This document shows, piece after piece, positions 38,363 to 48,483 of a stretch of DNA of 64,000 bases (the stretch's first letter is position 1; each line of letters begins with the position of its first letter). This DNA is from Planococcus sp. MSAK28401 (lineage in GTDB: Bacteria; Bacillota; Bacilli; Bacillales_A; Planococcaceae), in the NCBI RefSeq assembly GCF_018283455.1, contig NZ_JAAMTH010000001.1, forward strand, positions 1,159,501-1,223,500, written 5' to 3'. The notes below the pieces were generated by a model. The model did not search any database. It saw only the letters and a program-made list of their open reading frames with translations, and was not told the origin of the DNA. Made by a program: the position numbers and the translations under genes.

Positions 38363-38974
38363 TTACTCTTCTTTTTCGTGATTTTCCGGCAATTTGTTGC
38401 GCGTGATGATTTGGTCGATGAGACCATATTCGAGTGCACGTTCTGCAGTCATGAAGTTATCGCGGTCTGTATCTCGTGAAATCACTTCAAGTTCCTGGCC
38501 AGTGCGTTCTGATAGAATTTGGTTCAACTTCTCGCGCAAGAACAAGATGCGTTTTGCGGCGATTTCAATTTCGGTCGCTTGCCCTTGAGCTCCGCCAAGT
38601 GGCTGGTGGATCATGACTTCAGCGTTCGGCAATGCATAGCGTTTGCCTTTTGTGCCGGCTGCCAGAAGGAAAGCGCCCATGGATGCAGCCATGCCGATGC
38701 AAACTGTCTGGACATCTGGCTTGATGAATTGCATAACATCGTAGATCGCCATACCGGCTGTGATGCTGCCGCCTGGGCTGTTAATATAGATGGAAATATC
38801 TTTTTCCGGATCCTCAGCTTCAAGGAATAGCAATTGCGCGACGATGGAGTTGGCGACGTTATCGTCAATTCCGCTGCCGAGCATGATGACGCGGTCTTTC
38901 AATAGGCGGGAGTAAATGTCGTATGCACGTTCGCCTCTGCTTGTCTGTTCGATTACTGTAGGGATTAAATTCAT
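38363..38974 (-). CDS. clpP: ATP-dependent Clp protease proteolytic subunit
   Basis: A 203-residue ClpP. It forms the tetradecameric chamber that works with ClpC, ClpX or ClpE to degrade misfolded and regulatory proteins, including ComK in Bacillus. Catalytic triad Ser98 (GMAASMGAF), His123 (MIHQPLGG) and Asp172 (SRDTDRDNF). The length is typical. A CtsR box overlaps the -35 of its promoter, so heat and protein stress should derepress it. Confidence 0.97.
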   Translation of the reverse strand: MNLIPTVIEQTSRGERAYDIYSRLLKDRVIMLGSGIDDNVANSIVAQLLFLEAEDPEKDISIYINSPGGSITAGMAIYDVMQFIKPDVQTVCIGMAASMGAFLLAAGTKGKRYALPNAEVMIHQPLGGAQGQATEIEIAAKRILFLREKLNQILSERTGQELEVISRDTDRDNFMTAERALEYGLIDQIITRNKLPENHEKEE

Positions 38975-39035
38975 GGATTATTTCCTCCTTCAGGTAAATG
39001 TAAGTGCTGCTGAAACACCGTTCAGCCGTACATTC

Positions 39036-39065
39036 ATCATACACACCATGGTCAATGAAGGTCAA
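39036..39065 (-). promoter_or_regulatory. clpP promoter
   Basis: On minus: -35 TTGACC (39060-39065), 18-bp spacer, -10 TATGAT (39036-39041). Confidence 0.65.
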
Positions 39066-39066
39066 A
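39050..39066. promoter_or_regulatory. CtsR operator upstream of clpP
   Basis: GGTCAATGAAGGTCAAA is the CtsR direct heptad repeat (consensus GGTCAAANANRGTCAAA) with one change. It covers the -35 of the clpP promoter. Confidence 0.85.
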
Positions 39067-39089
39067 TCTAACGAATTGAAAATAGGCGC

Positions 39090-39118
39090 TTGAAATAAGA
39101 AGAAAGCTTTTGTATAAT
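39090..39118 (+). promoter_or_regulatory. Promoter of the tRNA-Arg gene
   Basis: -35 TTGAAA (39090-39095), 17-bp spacer, -10 TATAAT (39113-39118). Confidence 0.75.
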
Positions 39119-39140
39119 AGAAAAGTCGCGAACAACATTT

Positions 39141-39212
39141 GCCCTCGTAGTGTAAAGGATAACACGTAAGATTCCGGTTCTTGAGATGGGGGTTCGATTC
39201 CCTCCGAGGGTG
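39141..39212 (+). tRNA. tRNA-Arg (anticodon CCG)
   Basis: Cloverleaf folds by hand: acceptor GCCCTCG with CGAGGGT (one G-U), D stem GTGT/ACAC, anticodon stem TAAGA/TCTTG with loop TTCCGGT giving anticodon CCG (39174-39176) for CGG, T arm GGGGG-TTCGATT-CCCTC. CCA is not encoded. The position next to clpP resembles that of a tRNA-Arg gene in B. subtilis. It has its own promoter and terminator. Confidence 0.93.
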
Positions 39213-39220
39213 TAAAAAAT

Positions 39221-39258
39221 AAAAAACCGCACAGCCTGCCAAAGGCTGTGCGGTTTTT
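39221..39258 (+). terminator. Terminator of tRNA-Arg
   Basis: AAAAAACCGCACAGCCT pairs with AGGCTGTGCGGTTTTTT. Confidence 0.9.
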
Positions 39259-39369
39259 TTATTGAATCTTTTTAGCCCCTGAAACGTAGAATCAGGTGTA
39301 TTGGGTTTCAAGGAACAAGCTGTCAGGGAAAACAAATAATATTATTGTAAAAGAAAAGGAGACGGGAAA

Positions 39370-39948
39370 ATGAAAAAATTACTTATTCCATTGCTACTGG
39401 TGATTGGGCTGATCGTCATTGCCATCGCCGTATTCGGTTCAAGTTATAATAGTTTTGTTCAATTGGAAGAAGACGTCAATCAATCGTACGCGCAACTGGA
39501 AAGCCAATTGCAGCGTAGGCTTGATTTAATCCCGAACTTGGTCGAGACGGTAAAAGGTTTTGCTGACCAGGAACAAGAGGTCATCGATAGTGTCACGGAA
39601 GCCCGTTCAAGCATGGCGAATGCCGGATCGGTTGAAGAGCAGGCAGAGGCAGACGCCGAATTGAGCGGTGCGCTTAGCCGCTTGCTGGTCGTCGTCGAGA
39701 ACTATCCGGAAATCCGCTCGAGTGAGAATTTCCAGCAATTATCCGATGAACTGGCCGGAACAGAAAACCGGATCGCCGTCGCCCGCCAAGACTATAATGG
39801 CTCGGTGACAGAGTTCAACCGGGAAGTCCGCAGTTTCCCAGGCAATATGGTGGCGGGAATTTTCGGCTTTGATGAAAAGGAATATTTCGAAGCTGATGCT
39901 GGGGCGGAAGATGCGCCGGATGTGGACTTTGGGACTGACGAAGAATGA
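39370..39948 (+). CDS. LemA family protein
   Basis: A 192-residue protein with one N-terminal membrane helix (KLLIPLLLVIGLIVIAIAVF) and the LemA helical domain outside: VNQSYAQLESQLQRRLDLIPNLVETVKGF, AVARQDYNGSVTEFN, and FPGNMVAGIFGF near the end. The acidic tail is DAGAEDAPDVDFGTDEE. Function unknown; it commonly pairs with TPM-domain proteins, as here, where the next gene overlaps by ATGA. Confidence 0.9.
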   Translation: MKKLLIPLLLVIGLIVIAIAVFGSSYNSFVQLEEDVNQSYAQLESQLQRRLDLIPNLVETVKGFADQEQEVIDSVTEARSSMANAGSVEEQAEADAELSGALSRLLVVVENYPEIRSSENFQQLSDELAGTENRIAVARQDYNGSVTEFNREVRSFPGNMVAGIFGFDEKEYFEADAGAEDAPDVDFGTDEE

Positions 39949-40745
39949 TCCGAAGAATTTCTGTTTTGCTCATGCTGTTGCTGATGCTCGCCGGAACCGC
40001 GCAGGCGGCAGAATTTCCGGAGTTGACTGATGATATTTACATCCAGGATATTGCCGGCATCTTGAGCGAAGAGCAAGAAGCCGAGATCAAGAGCTTGGGC
40101 GCTGGCCTGGAAGATGCAACCACTGCACAGGTTGCCCTCATGGTTGTCGATTCGCTTGAAGGCGAGCCGATCGAAAGCTACGCCAATAAAGCGTTGCGCC
40201 ATTATGGTGTAGGTTCTGCGGAAGAAAACAACGGCGTAATGGTAGTACTGTCGATGACGGACCGTGAGATTTATATCGAAATTGGCTACGGCCTTGAAGG
40301 GGCACTTCCTGATGGGAAAGTCGGGCGCATTTTGGATGATTACGCTGTTCCGTATTTGCGTGAAGACCAGCCGGACGAAGCGATTCTCAATACGTACCAA
40401 GCGCTGTACAATGAAGTTTCTGCGGAATACGGCTGGGACGGGGAAGCGGTCAGCCCACAGCCGCTCAATGAAGTGACGTCAGGCAGCAGTGAAGGTGAAG
40501 GCGGCTTTATGCAGCCGATCGTCACGTTCCTGATCGTACTTGTTTTGTTGTTCCTGTTTACAGGAGGCGGCGGCGGACGTGGACGTCGCGGCCGCGGAAG
40601 AACCATGAGGCGCGGCGGATTTTTCGGGCCCGGCAGTTTTGGCGGCGGCTTCGGAGGCGGTTCCGGCGGCGGTTCCGGCGGCGGAGGTTTCCGCGGCGGC
40701 GGGGGCGGCTCTTCGGGAGGCGGCGGAGCCGGGCGAGGCTTCTGA
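39945..40745 (+). CDS. TPM-domain (YgcG-like) membrane protein
   Basis: A 266-residue secreted or membrane-anchored protein. Signal peptide about 1-21 (LLMLLLMLAGTAQAA), TPM domain about 25-150 (YIQDIAGILSEEQEAEIKSL, YGVGSAEENNGVMVVLSMTDREIYIEIGYGLEGALPDGKVG), membrane helix near 190-205, then an Arg/Gly-rich segment and a long Gly/Ser tail of GGG repeats. TPM proteins act in photosystem repair in plants; the bacterial role is unclear. It forms a pair with the LemA gene. Confidence 0.88.
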   Translation: MIRRISVLLMLLLMLAGTAQAAEFPELTDDIYIQDIAGILSEEQEAEIKSLGAGLEDATTAQVALMVVDSLEGEPIESYANKALRHYGVGSAEENNGVMVVLSMTDREIYIEIGYGLEGALPDGKVGRILDDYAVPYLREDQPDEAILNTYQALYNEVSAEYGWDGEAVSPQPLNEVTSGSSEGEGGFMQPIVTFLIVLVLLFLFTGGGGGRGRRGRGRTMRRGGFFGPGSFGGGFGGGSGGGSGGGGFRGGGGGSSGGGGAGRGF

Positions 40746-40759
40746 TAAGGAGGAATGGC

Positions 40760-40990
40760 ATGTATACACTCTATACCCGGCCGAACTGTGGGCTTTGCGA
40801 AGAGGCAAAGTCTGCATTGCGGTTGCTGCAGGAAGATTACCCGATCGACTTCTGGGAAATCAATATTGAAGAAGATGAACAATTGCACGAACAATATATG
40901 CTGATGATTCCGGTGCTCACGAAACAGGAAAATGTGCTGCTCTACGGAAATTTCGGCTACGGCGAACTTCTGGAAGCGTTAATTCTTTAA
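40760..40990 (+). CDS. Glutaredoxin-like (DUF836) small redox protein
   Basis: A 76-residue thioredoxin-fold protein. The active site is Cys10-Gly-Leu-Cys13 in YTRPNCGLCEEAK, followed by the cis-Pro region MIPVLTKQENVLLYG. The ATG follows AAGGAGGAA, 14 bases after the TPM gene, so it is probably in the same operon. Its stop codon is inside the terminator hairpin. The partner is unknown. Confidence 0.85.
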   Translation: MYTLYTRPNCGLCEEAKSALRLLQEDYPIDFWEINIEEDEQLHEQYMLMIPVLTKQENVLLYGNFGYGELLEALIL

Positions 40991-41001
40991 CGCTTCTTTT
41001 T
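40973..41001 (+). terminator. Terminator of the lemA operon
   Basis: GAAGCGTTAA (40973-40982), loop TTCT, TTAACGCTTC (40987-40996), then TTTT. Confidence 0.82.
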
Positions 41002-41003
41002 AT

Positions 41004-41032
41004 TTGCATAAATCTAATAGCTCGGCTACAAT
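41004..41032 (+). promoter_or_regulatory. SigA promoter of cggR-gapA
   Basis: -35 TTGCAT (41004-41009), 17-bp spacer, -10 TACAAT (41027-41032). Confidence 0.65.
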
Positions 41033-41037
41033 GAATC

Positions 41038-41076
41038 TAGTGGGACGTAATTATATGTAGTGGGACAGAAAACGTC
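41038..41076 (+). promoter_or_regulatory. CggR operator
   Basis: TAGTGGGAC occurs at 41038-41046 and again at 41058-41066, a 20-bp period that equals the spacing of the two half-sites in the B. subtilis CggR operator (CGGGAC-N6-TGTC-N4 repeated). The second unit ends in CGTC; the first lacks a good TGTC. It lies just after the -10, as expected for a roadblock. Confidence 0.75.
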
Positions 41077-41094
41077 CAACAAAGGGGTGGAGCG

Positions 41095-42138
41095 ATGGAT
41101 CCAGTTCTGCAAGCGCAAGTGCATCTATTGCCTGAACTGCCAAGCTTGCTGAAAAAGCGCTATAGCATCCTCGAGCTGATTCAAACCGAACAGCCCGTGG
41201 GAAGGCGCACGATCAGCGAGATGACAGGCGCAGCCGAAAGGGAAATCCGCAAAGAGACCGACTTATTGAGGGACCAAGCCTTAATCGAAATGAGCAAGAG
41301 CGGCATGAGCCTGACGATACTGGGGGACGATGTCCTTGACCAACTCCGTGAGCTGGTCAAGGAATTGGCTGGGACCGCTGAGCTCGAAGTTGGGCTTCAA
41401 GCGAAACTCGGCATCAAACAAGCAGTCGTCCTGCCAGGGGATAGCGACCGGCTATCATCGGTCAAAGCCGCTATCGGCAGGCAAGCCGCTCGCATCGCGG
41501 AGGAAATGTTCGAAAGCTGCCGGACGATCGCTGTAACTGGCGGCAGTACGATGGCCGCCGTGGCAGCTGAAATCCGTACGGCGAAGAAAAATCCCGCCAT
41601 GCAGTTTATCGCTGCTCGAGGCGGCCTGGGGGAAGAAATGCTTCACCAGGCGAACACCATCGCTTCATCCTTTGCCGAAAAAACAGGTGGAGCTGTCCGC
41701 ACGCTTTATCTGCCTGAGCATTTGAGTGCTGAAGCACTTGAAATGATGATGAGGGAACCTGTCATCAAAGAAATGATGGAGCTCTATGACCGGACGGATT
41801 TAGTCATCCACGGAATCGGCGATGCAGAAGAGATGGCCATCAGGCGCCGCTCTTCCGTGAACGAAGTCGAGAAGATCAAAACAGGCGGAGCTGTCAGCGA
41901 AGCCTTCGGTTATTATTTCGATAAAACCGGAAAAATAGTTTATCGCATCCCAACAGCGGGCATTCAATTAGAGCAGGTCCAAAAAGCACCGGCCATCATG
42001 GCGGTCGCCGGAGGACGCACGAAAGCGCGTGCCATCGAATCTTATTTCCAGGCCGCGCCTGAACGTACCATCCTCGTTACAGATGAGGGAGCAGCAAGGG
42101 CAATACTCAACCCAACAACAAAATTGGAGGAATTATAA
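41095..42138 (+). CDS. cggR: Central glycolytic genes regulator CggR
   Basis: A 347-residue SorC/DeoR-type repressor. N-terminal winged helix (YSILELIQTEQPVGRRTISEMTGAAEREIRKETDLLRDQ) and a C-terminal sugar-phosphate domain (AVTGGSTMAAVAAEI, ARGGLGEEMLHQANTIAS, VIHGIGDAEEMAIRR, SEAFGYYFDKTG, AGGRTKARAI). Fructose-1,6-bisphosphate releases it from DNA in B. subtilis. The gene starts the glycolytic operon and its stop directly abuts the gapA start, so gapA uses a GGAGG inside cggR. Confidence 0.95.
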   Translation: MDPVLQAQVHLLPELPSLLKKRYSILELIQTEQPVGRRTISEMTGAAEREIRKETDLLRDQALIEMSKSGMSLTILGDDVLDQLRELVKELAGTAELEVGLQAKLGIKQAVVLPGDSDRLSSVKAAIGRQAARIAEEMFESCRTIAVTGGSTMAAVAAEIRTAKKNPAMQFIAARGGLGEEMLHQANTIASSFAEKTGGAVRTLYLPEHLSAEALEMMMREPVIKEMMELYDRTDLVIHGIGDAEEMAIRRRSSVNEVEKIKTGGAVSEAFGYYFDKTGKIVYRIPTAGIQLEQVQKAPAIMAVAGGRTKARAIESYFQAAPERTILVTDEGAARAILNPTTKLEEL

Positions 42139-43146
42139 ATGACTTTAAAATTAGCAATCAATGGTTTTGGCCGTATCGGCCGTGTCGTATTCCGTGAAGC
42201 AATGCAAAACAGTGAAGTGGAAGTAGTAGCAGTCAATGACCTAACAGATGCAGCTATGCTTGCACATCTATTGAAATACGATTCAGTGCACGGAACGTTG
42301 GACGCTGAAGTTACAGCAGAAGGCAACTCAATCTTCGTCGATGGCAAGGAAATCAAAGTATTCGCTGAAAAAGACCCAGCGCAATTGCCTTGGAAAGAGC
42401 ACCAAATCGACATCGTGTTGGAATCGACAGGAATCTTCACAACAGAAGAAGCAGCATCGAAACACATCGAAGCTGGCGCTAAGAAAGTCATCCTTTCAGC
42501 TCCTGGCAAAGGCGGCATGAAGATGCTGGTTATGGGCGTTAACGAAGAAACGTATAACCCTGAAGAACACCACGTCGTTTCAAATGCATCTTGCACAACA
42601 AACGGCTTGTCCGGCATCTCTAAAGTGTTGAATGAAAAATTCGGCATCAAAAAAGCCATGATGACAACAATCCACTCTTACACGAACGACCAAGCATTGC
42701 TTGATGCGCCTCACTCTGACTACCGCCGTGCGCGTGCAGCAGCTGAGTCGATGATTCCGACAACTACTGGCGCAGCGAAATCTGTTGCAAAAGTATTGCC
42801 TGAACTTGACGGCAAAATCGATGGCATGGCAATCCGCGTTCCAACACCGAACGTTTCGTTGATCGACCTTGTCGCTGAACTTGATAAAGATGCTTCTATT
42901 GAAGAAGTAAACCAAGCGCTGAAAGAAGCGACTGAAAACGAGCTGAAAGGCTACTTGGAATACAGCGAACTTCCGCTTGTATCACGCGACTACAATGGCA
43001 GCAAAGCTTCAGCTACAGTAGATGCTCAATCTACAATGGCTCTAGGCGGCAACATGGTGAAAGTTCTAGCTTGGTATGACAACGAATCCGGCTACTCTGC
43101 ACGCTGTGTAGACTTGGCTGTACACATGTACAAAAAAGGGCTGTAA
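42139..43146 (+). CDS. gapA: NAD-dependent glyceraldehyde-3-phosphate dehydrogenase
   Basis: A 335-residue glycolytic GAPDH. NAD site AINGFGRIGRVVFREA at the start; catalytic Cys in SNASCTTNGLS near residue 152; TTIHSYTNDQ with the helper His; WYDNESGYSARCVDL at the end. Codon use is more A/T and Ala-GCA biased than its neighbours, as in very highly expressed genes. A terminator about 50 bases after its stop would make gapA transcripts exceed those of pgk and later genes. Confidence 0.97.
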   Translation: MTLKLAINGFGRIGRVVFREAMQNSEVEVVAVNDLTDAAMLAHLLKYDSVHGTLDAEVTAEGNSIFVDGKEIKVFAEKDPAQLPWKEHQIDIVLESTGIFTTEEAASKHIEAGAKKVILSAPGKGGMKMLVMGVNEETYNPEEHHVVSNASCTTNGLSGISKVLNEKFGIKKAMMTTIHSYTNDQALLDAPHSDYRRARAAAESMIPTTTGAAKSVAKVLPELDGKIDGMAIRVPTPNVSLIDLVAELDKDASIEEVNQALKEATENELKGYLEYSELPLVSRDYNGSKASATVDAQSTMALGGNMVKVLAWYDNESGYSARCVDLAVHMYKKGL

Positions 43147-43197
43147 GCTGAAAATCATAGCTTAATTACCAATGAACCTCTATAATAAAGAGGGTAA

Positions 43198-43233
43198 AAG
43201 GGGTGGGGAATTAACCCCACCCCTTATTTTTTT
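43198..43233 (+). terminator. Terminator between gapA and pgk
   Basis: AAGGGGTGGGG-AATTAA-CCCCACCCCTT then a T-run. Strong hairpin within the glycolytic operon; presumably partial. Confidence 0.85.
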
Positions 43234-43256
43234 GAATATAAATAGGAGGTATTTTC

Positions 43257-44441
43257 ATGCTGCAGAAAATGACCATGAAAGACTTGGATTTGAAAGGAAA
43301 ACGCGTATTTTGCCGTGTAGATTTCAACGTACCGATGGAAGACGGGAAAGTGACTGACGACACGCGCATCCGTGCGGCCATGCCGACGATTGAGTATTTG
43401 GTCGGGCAAGGCGCAAAAGTGATCTTGGCAAGCCATCTCGGTCGCCCGAAAGGCCAAGTCAACGAAGACATGAGACTAGCTGCGGCAGGCGCACGGTTGG
43501 CCGAATTGCTCGGCAACGACGTGAAATGCCTTGAAGAATCCGTAGGGGACACAGTGGAGCAGGAAATCGCTTCACTTGAACCAGGCGAAATTCTATTGCT
43601 TGAAAACGTTCGTTTCCATGCGGGCGAAGAAAAGAATGACCCGGAACTCGCAAAACAATTTGCGGCTCTCGCGGATGTATTCGTCAACGATGCATTCGGG
43701 GCTGCCCACAGAGCGCATGCTTCCACTGCAGGAATCGCCGAACATTTGCCGGCGGTATCCGGCCTGTTGCTCGAAAAAGAGCTGGACGTTCTCGGCAAAG
43801 CTTTATCAGAACCAGACCGTCCGTTTACTGCCATCATCGGCGGGGCGAAGGTAAAAGACAAAATTGGCGTCATCGATCATTTGCTCGACAAAGTCGATAA
43901 TTTAATTATCGGCGGCGGGTTGTCGTACACCTTCCTCAAAGCGCTCGGCCATGAAATCGGCAATTCACTTGTCGAGGAAGACAAACTTGACCTTGCCAAA
44001 TCGTTTATCGACAAAGCGAAAGAAAAAGGCGTGAAGTTCTATTTGCCGGTTGATGCGACAGTCGCGAACGAGTTCTCGAAAGATGCAGAGACCAAAACGG
44101 TGAAAATCGAAGAAATTCCGTCCGATTGGATGGGGCTCGACATCGGGCCGGAAACAGCGAAAATGTATGCCGATGTCATCAACCAGTCGAAGCTCATCAT
44201 CTGGAACGGGCCAATGGGCGTGTTTGAAATGGAAGCTTTTGCAAACGGCACGAAATCCGTCGCTCAAGCGATGGCAGAAACACCAGGCTATACAGTCATC
44301 GGCGGCGGCGATTCCGCAGCGGCAGTCGAGAAATTCCATGTGGCAGATAAAATGGACCATATTTCAACAGGTGGCGGCGCTTCTCTGGAGTTCATGGAAG
44401 GCAAGGATTTGCCAGGCGTTACCGCATTAACCGATAAATAA
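43257..44441 (+). CDS. pgk: Phosphoglycerate kinase
   Basis: A 394-residue monomeric kinase transferring phosphate from 1,3-bisphosphoglycerate to ADP. Signature [22 protein letters not shown], substrate site [10 protein letters not shown], and C-terminal [12 protein letters not shown] and [18 protein letters not shown] are present. ATG follows AGGAGG at seven bases; an internal Met at codon 5 could serve but has no Shine-Dalgarno. Confidence 0.97.
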   Translation: MLQKMTMKDLDLKGKRVFCRVDFNVPMEDGKVTDDTRIRAAMPTIEYLVGQGAKVILASHLGRPKGQVNEDMRLAAAGARLAELLGNDVKCLEESVGDTVEQEIASLEPGEILLLENVRFHAGEEKNDPELAKQFAALADVFVNDAFGAAHRAHASTAGIAEHLPAVSGLLLEKELDVLGKALSEPDRPFTAIIGGAKVKDKIGVIDHLLDKVDNLIIGGGLSYTFLKALGHEIGNSLVEEDKLDLAKSFIDKAKEKGVKFYLPVDATVANEFSKDAETKTVKIEEIPSDWMGLDIGPETAKMYADVINQSKLIIWNGPMGVFEMEAFANGTKSVAQAMAETPGYTVIGGGDSAAAVEKFHVADKMDHISTGGGASLEFMEGKDLPGVTALTDK

Positions 44442-44454
44442 AGGGAGTGTTTTT

Positions 44455-45216
44455 GTGAGAAAACCGATCATTGCAGGAAACTGGAAAATGTATAAAACAG
44501 CATCACAAGCGAAGGAATTTGTAGAAAAAGTAAACGGCTTGGTGCCGGATGCAGAAAAACTCGATTCTGTCATTTGTGCCCCGGCTCTATACCTGACTCA
44601 ATTAGTGGATGCTGCTGAAAACAGCGCATTGAAAATTGGCGCACAGACGATGCACGATAAAGGCGAAGGCGCATTCACTGGTGAAATCAGCCCTGTGCAA
44701 TTGGCAGACATCGGCGTCGACTATGTCATTATCGGGCATTCCGAGCGCCGACAGTATTTCAATGAAACCGATGAAACAGTCAATGCAAAAGTGAAATCGG
44801 CATTTTCACATCAATTGACGCCGATCCTATGTGTCGGTGAAACTGATGAACAGCGTGAAGGGGGCCAAATGGAAAGCATCGTGGAATCGCAAGTCGAAAA
44901 AGCAGTAGAGGGCTTGACCGATGCACAAATCGCTGAGCTAGTCATTGCTTACGAGCCAATCTGGGCAATCGGAACAGGTAAAACAGCGACAGCTGAAGAT
45001 GCCAACGAAGCTTGCGGCATCGTCCGCAAAAAAATCGCTTCACTTTACAGCGATGAATCGGCTGAAAAAGTCCGCATCCAGTACGGCGGAAGCGTGAAAC
45101 CTGCCAATATCCAGGAATTGCTCTCGATGGAGCATATCGACGGCGCGTTAGTCGGCGGTGCGAGCTTGGAAACGGAATCGTTCGTCAAGCTGTTGGAGGC
45201 GGGTTCAAATGCGTAA
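44455..45216 (+). CDS. tpiA: Triosephosphate isomerase
   Basis: A 253-residue (beta/alpha)8 enzyme. N-terminal [11 protein letters not shown], catalytic His in [11 protein letters not shown], catalytic Glu in [15 protein letters not shown], and phosphate loop [10 protein letters not shown] with GALVGGASL. Start is GTG after GGGAG. The last eight bases overlap gpmI. Confidence 0.97.
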   Translation: MRKPIIAGNWKMYKTASQAKEFVEKVNGLVPDAEKLDSVICAPALYLTQLVDAAENSALKIGAQTMHDKGEGAFTGEISPVQLADIGVDYVIIGHSERRQYFNETDETVNAKVKSAFSHQLTPILCVGETDEQREGGQMESIVESQVEKAVEGLTDAQIAELVIAYEPIWAIGTGKTATAEDANEACGIVRKKIASLYSDESAEKVRIQYGGSVKPANIQELLSMEHIDGALVGGASLETESFVKLLEAGSNA

Positions 45217-46741
45217 AACGGCCAATCCGGCTGCCTTGATCATCCTTGATGGTTTCGGCTGCCGCGAAGAAACCGCTGGAAATGCAGTTGCACAAGCGCA
45301 TAAGCCGAATTTCGACAGACTGTGGAACGAATATCCCCATGAATTGCTGACAGCTTCGGGTGAAGCGGTCGGTTTGCCGGACGGGCAAATGGGCAATTCC
45401 GAAGTCGGCCATTTGAATATCGGTGCGGGCCGCATTGTTTACCAAAATTTGACACGTATCCATAAATCAATCAAAGACGGCGATTTCTTTGAAAATCCCG
45501 CATTTCTAGATGCTGTCATGAACGCTAAAGAAAACGGCAAAGCTTTACATGTCATGGGCTTGCTCAGCGACGGGGGCGTCCATAGCCATTATGAGCACCT
45601 ATTCGCTTTATTGCGCCTCGCGAAACAGCAAGGCTTAAGCGAAGTCTATGTACACGGATTTTTGGACGGCCGCGATGTCGGTCCGAAAACCGCGCTTCAT
45701 TATATAGAAGAAACTGAAAAACAAATGCAGCAAATCGGCATTGGGCGCTTCGCTTCCATCAGCGGACGTTATTACGCGATGGACCGTGACAAACGTTGGG
45801 AACGCGTTGAACTTGCTTACCGGGCAATAGTCGACGGAACCGGGCCAAGCGCCAGTTCCGCTGCGGCCGGCGTTGAGGCGTCTTATGCAGAAGGGGTTGT
45901 CGATGAATTTGTCCTGCCGTTTACGGTCAAGGAAGAAGGGGAAACGCCTGCTGTCATTGAATCAGGCGATTCCGTCATCTTCTTTAATTTCCGTCCGGAC
46001 CGGGCCATCCAATTGACAACTGTGTTGACACGTCCTGATTTCGCTCATTTCCCGCTAAGCATCCAGCATCCGAAAGATCTGGTGTTTATTAGCTTCACGA
46101 TCTATAGTGAGGAATTGAAGACCCGAATTGCTTACGACAACGTCAATTTGGTGAATACAATCGGGGAAGTATTATCGGCGAACGGCATGACGCAATTGCG
46201 CATCGCTGAAACGGAAAAATATCCGCACGTCACCTTCTTCATGAGCGGTGGTCGGGAAGAAGTGTTCCCGGGGGAAGACCGCATTCTCGTGTCATCACCG
46301 AAAGTGGCGACTTACGATTTGCAGCCTGAAATGAGCGCCTATGAAGTGACCGACCGTCTCGTCGAACAAATCGATGCAGGCGCACACGATGCAATCATCT
46401 TGAACTTCGCCAATCCAGACATGGTCGGCCATAGCGGCATGCTCGAGCCGACAATCAAGGCAGTCGAAGTCGTGGATGAATGTCTTGGCCGTATCGTTGA
46501 AGCACTCCATCGCCAAGGCGGATCGGCGCTCATCACAGCCGACCACGGCAACGCGGACGAAGTGCTGACTGAAGACGGCTTGCCGATGACTGCGCATACG
46601 ACAAACCGTGTACCTGTCATCTTGACGAAGCATGGGGAAGTATTGCGGAGCGGTGGAATTCTAGCGGATCTCGCACCAACTATCCTCAAGCTGCTTGATG
46701 TTAAGCAGCCGGAAGAGATGACTGGAAAGCCGTTGTATTAA
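45209..46741 (+). CDS. gpmI: 2,3-bisphosphoglycerate-independent phosphoglycerate mutase
   Basis: A 510-residue alkaline phosphatase-fold, manganese-dependent mutase. [18 protein letters not shown] holds the first metal Asp, and the phospho-serine is in [15 protein letters not shown] near residue 62. Late metal motifs are [12 protein letters not shown] and [12 protein letters not shown] 45209 lies inside the end of tpiA; an upstream in-frame ATG at 45158 is inside tpiA and unlikely. Confidence 0.97.
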   Translation: MRKTANPAALIILDGFGCREETAGNAVAQAHKPNFDRLWNEYPHELLTASGEAVGLPDGQMGNSEVGHLNIGAGRIVYQNLTRIHKSIKDGDFFENPAFLDAVMNAKENGKALHVMGLLSDGGVHSHYEHLFALLRLAKQQGLSEVYVHGFLDGRDVGPKTALHYIEETEKQMQQIGIGRFASISGRYYAMDRDKRWERVELAYRAIVDGTGPSASSAAAGVEASYAEGVVDEFVLPFTVKEEGETPAVIESGDSVIFFNFRPDRAIQLTTVLTRPDFAHFPLSIQHPKDLVFISFTIYSEELKTRIAYDNVNLVNTIGEVLSANGMTQLRIAETEKYPHVTFFMSGGREEVFPGEDRILVSSPKVATYDLQPEMSAYEVTDRLVEQIDAGAHDAIILNFANPDMVGHSGMLEPTIKAVEVVDECLGRIVEALHRQGGSALITADHGNADEVLTEDGLPMTAHTTNRVPVILTKHGEVLRSGGILADLAPTILKLLDVKQPEEMTGKPLY

Positions 46742-46766
46742 AACATTTTACAATTATACAAATTGA

Positions 46767-48092
<1,326 letters not shown>

Positions 48093-48111
48093 TAGCGAAT
48101 AGGTGAGGGGA

Positions 48112-48142
48112 AGCTGCCGGAGATTTTTTCCGGCAGCTTTTC
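48112..48142 (+). terminator. Terminator of the glycolytic operon
   Basis: AGCTGCCGGA-GATTTTT-TCCGGCAGCT then TTTCTG. Confidence 0.85.
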
Positions 48143-48216
48143 TGTTAGAATGTGTGAGCAAGATAGAGCTTGCTTAGTGTAAGTTGTCTGAAGCTGATTT
48201 ATGAATCATTGTAAAA

Positions 48217-48397
48217 AGCTTACGCTTCAGGGGCATGCTTGGGGCTCTCAGGATGCGAGTCATGCAGCTGATGCGACAGGACGTCGCGTTTTCAGCTGCC
48301 CGATAATAGGGGCGGGCTTCGAGCCCTTATGGCTACGCCATATAGGTCTCGCCTGTCCCGCGCAGTCCCTCCGGCGTCAGCCCCTTGCGCTTCAGCT
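48217..48397 (-). repeat. Palindromic intergenic element, copy 1
   Basis: A GC-rich, gene-free element bounded by AGCT. Internal hairpins: GCAGCTGA (48264-48271)/TCAGCTGC (48292-48299) with GCGAC/GTCGC inside, GGGCT/AGCCC (48314-48326), and ATGGC-TAC-GCCAT (48329-48341). Read on the minus strand it has the shared frame GCGGG-GACAG-GCGAGACC, a variable hairpin, then GGCTC-GAAG-CCCGCCCC, as in the other two copies. Confidence 0.6.
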
Positions 48398-48483
48398 TTG
48401 AAAAATTTCTATAAAAACTGGGCTTTGCTCATAGACTTTCTAATAAATATCGGGTGTTAATCAGAACGGAGCAAAATAGCGCA

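Noticed and set aside
39141..39212. tRNA gene cluster or integration site
   Set aside because: Only one tRNA is present, with its own promoter and terminator; no integrase or att duplication nearby.
40340..40894. Proline/arginine-rich open frame antisense to the TPM gene
   Set aside because: It is the reverse of the Gly-rich tail; no RBS, and the plus-strand gene is well supported.
43211..43873. 220-codon open frame antisense to pgk
   Set aside because: Long antisense frame inside a conserved glycolytic gene, caused by codon bias; no RBS.
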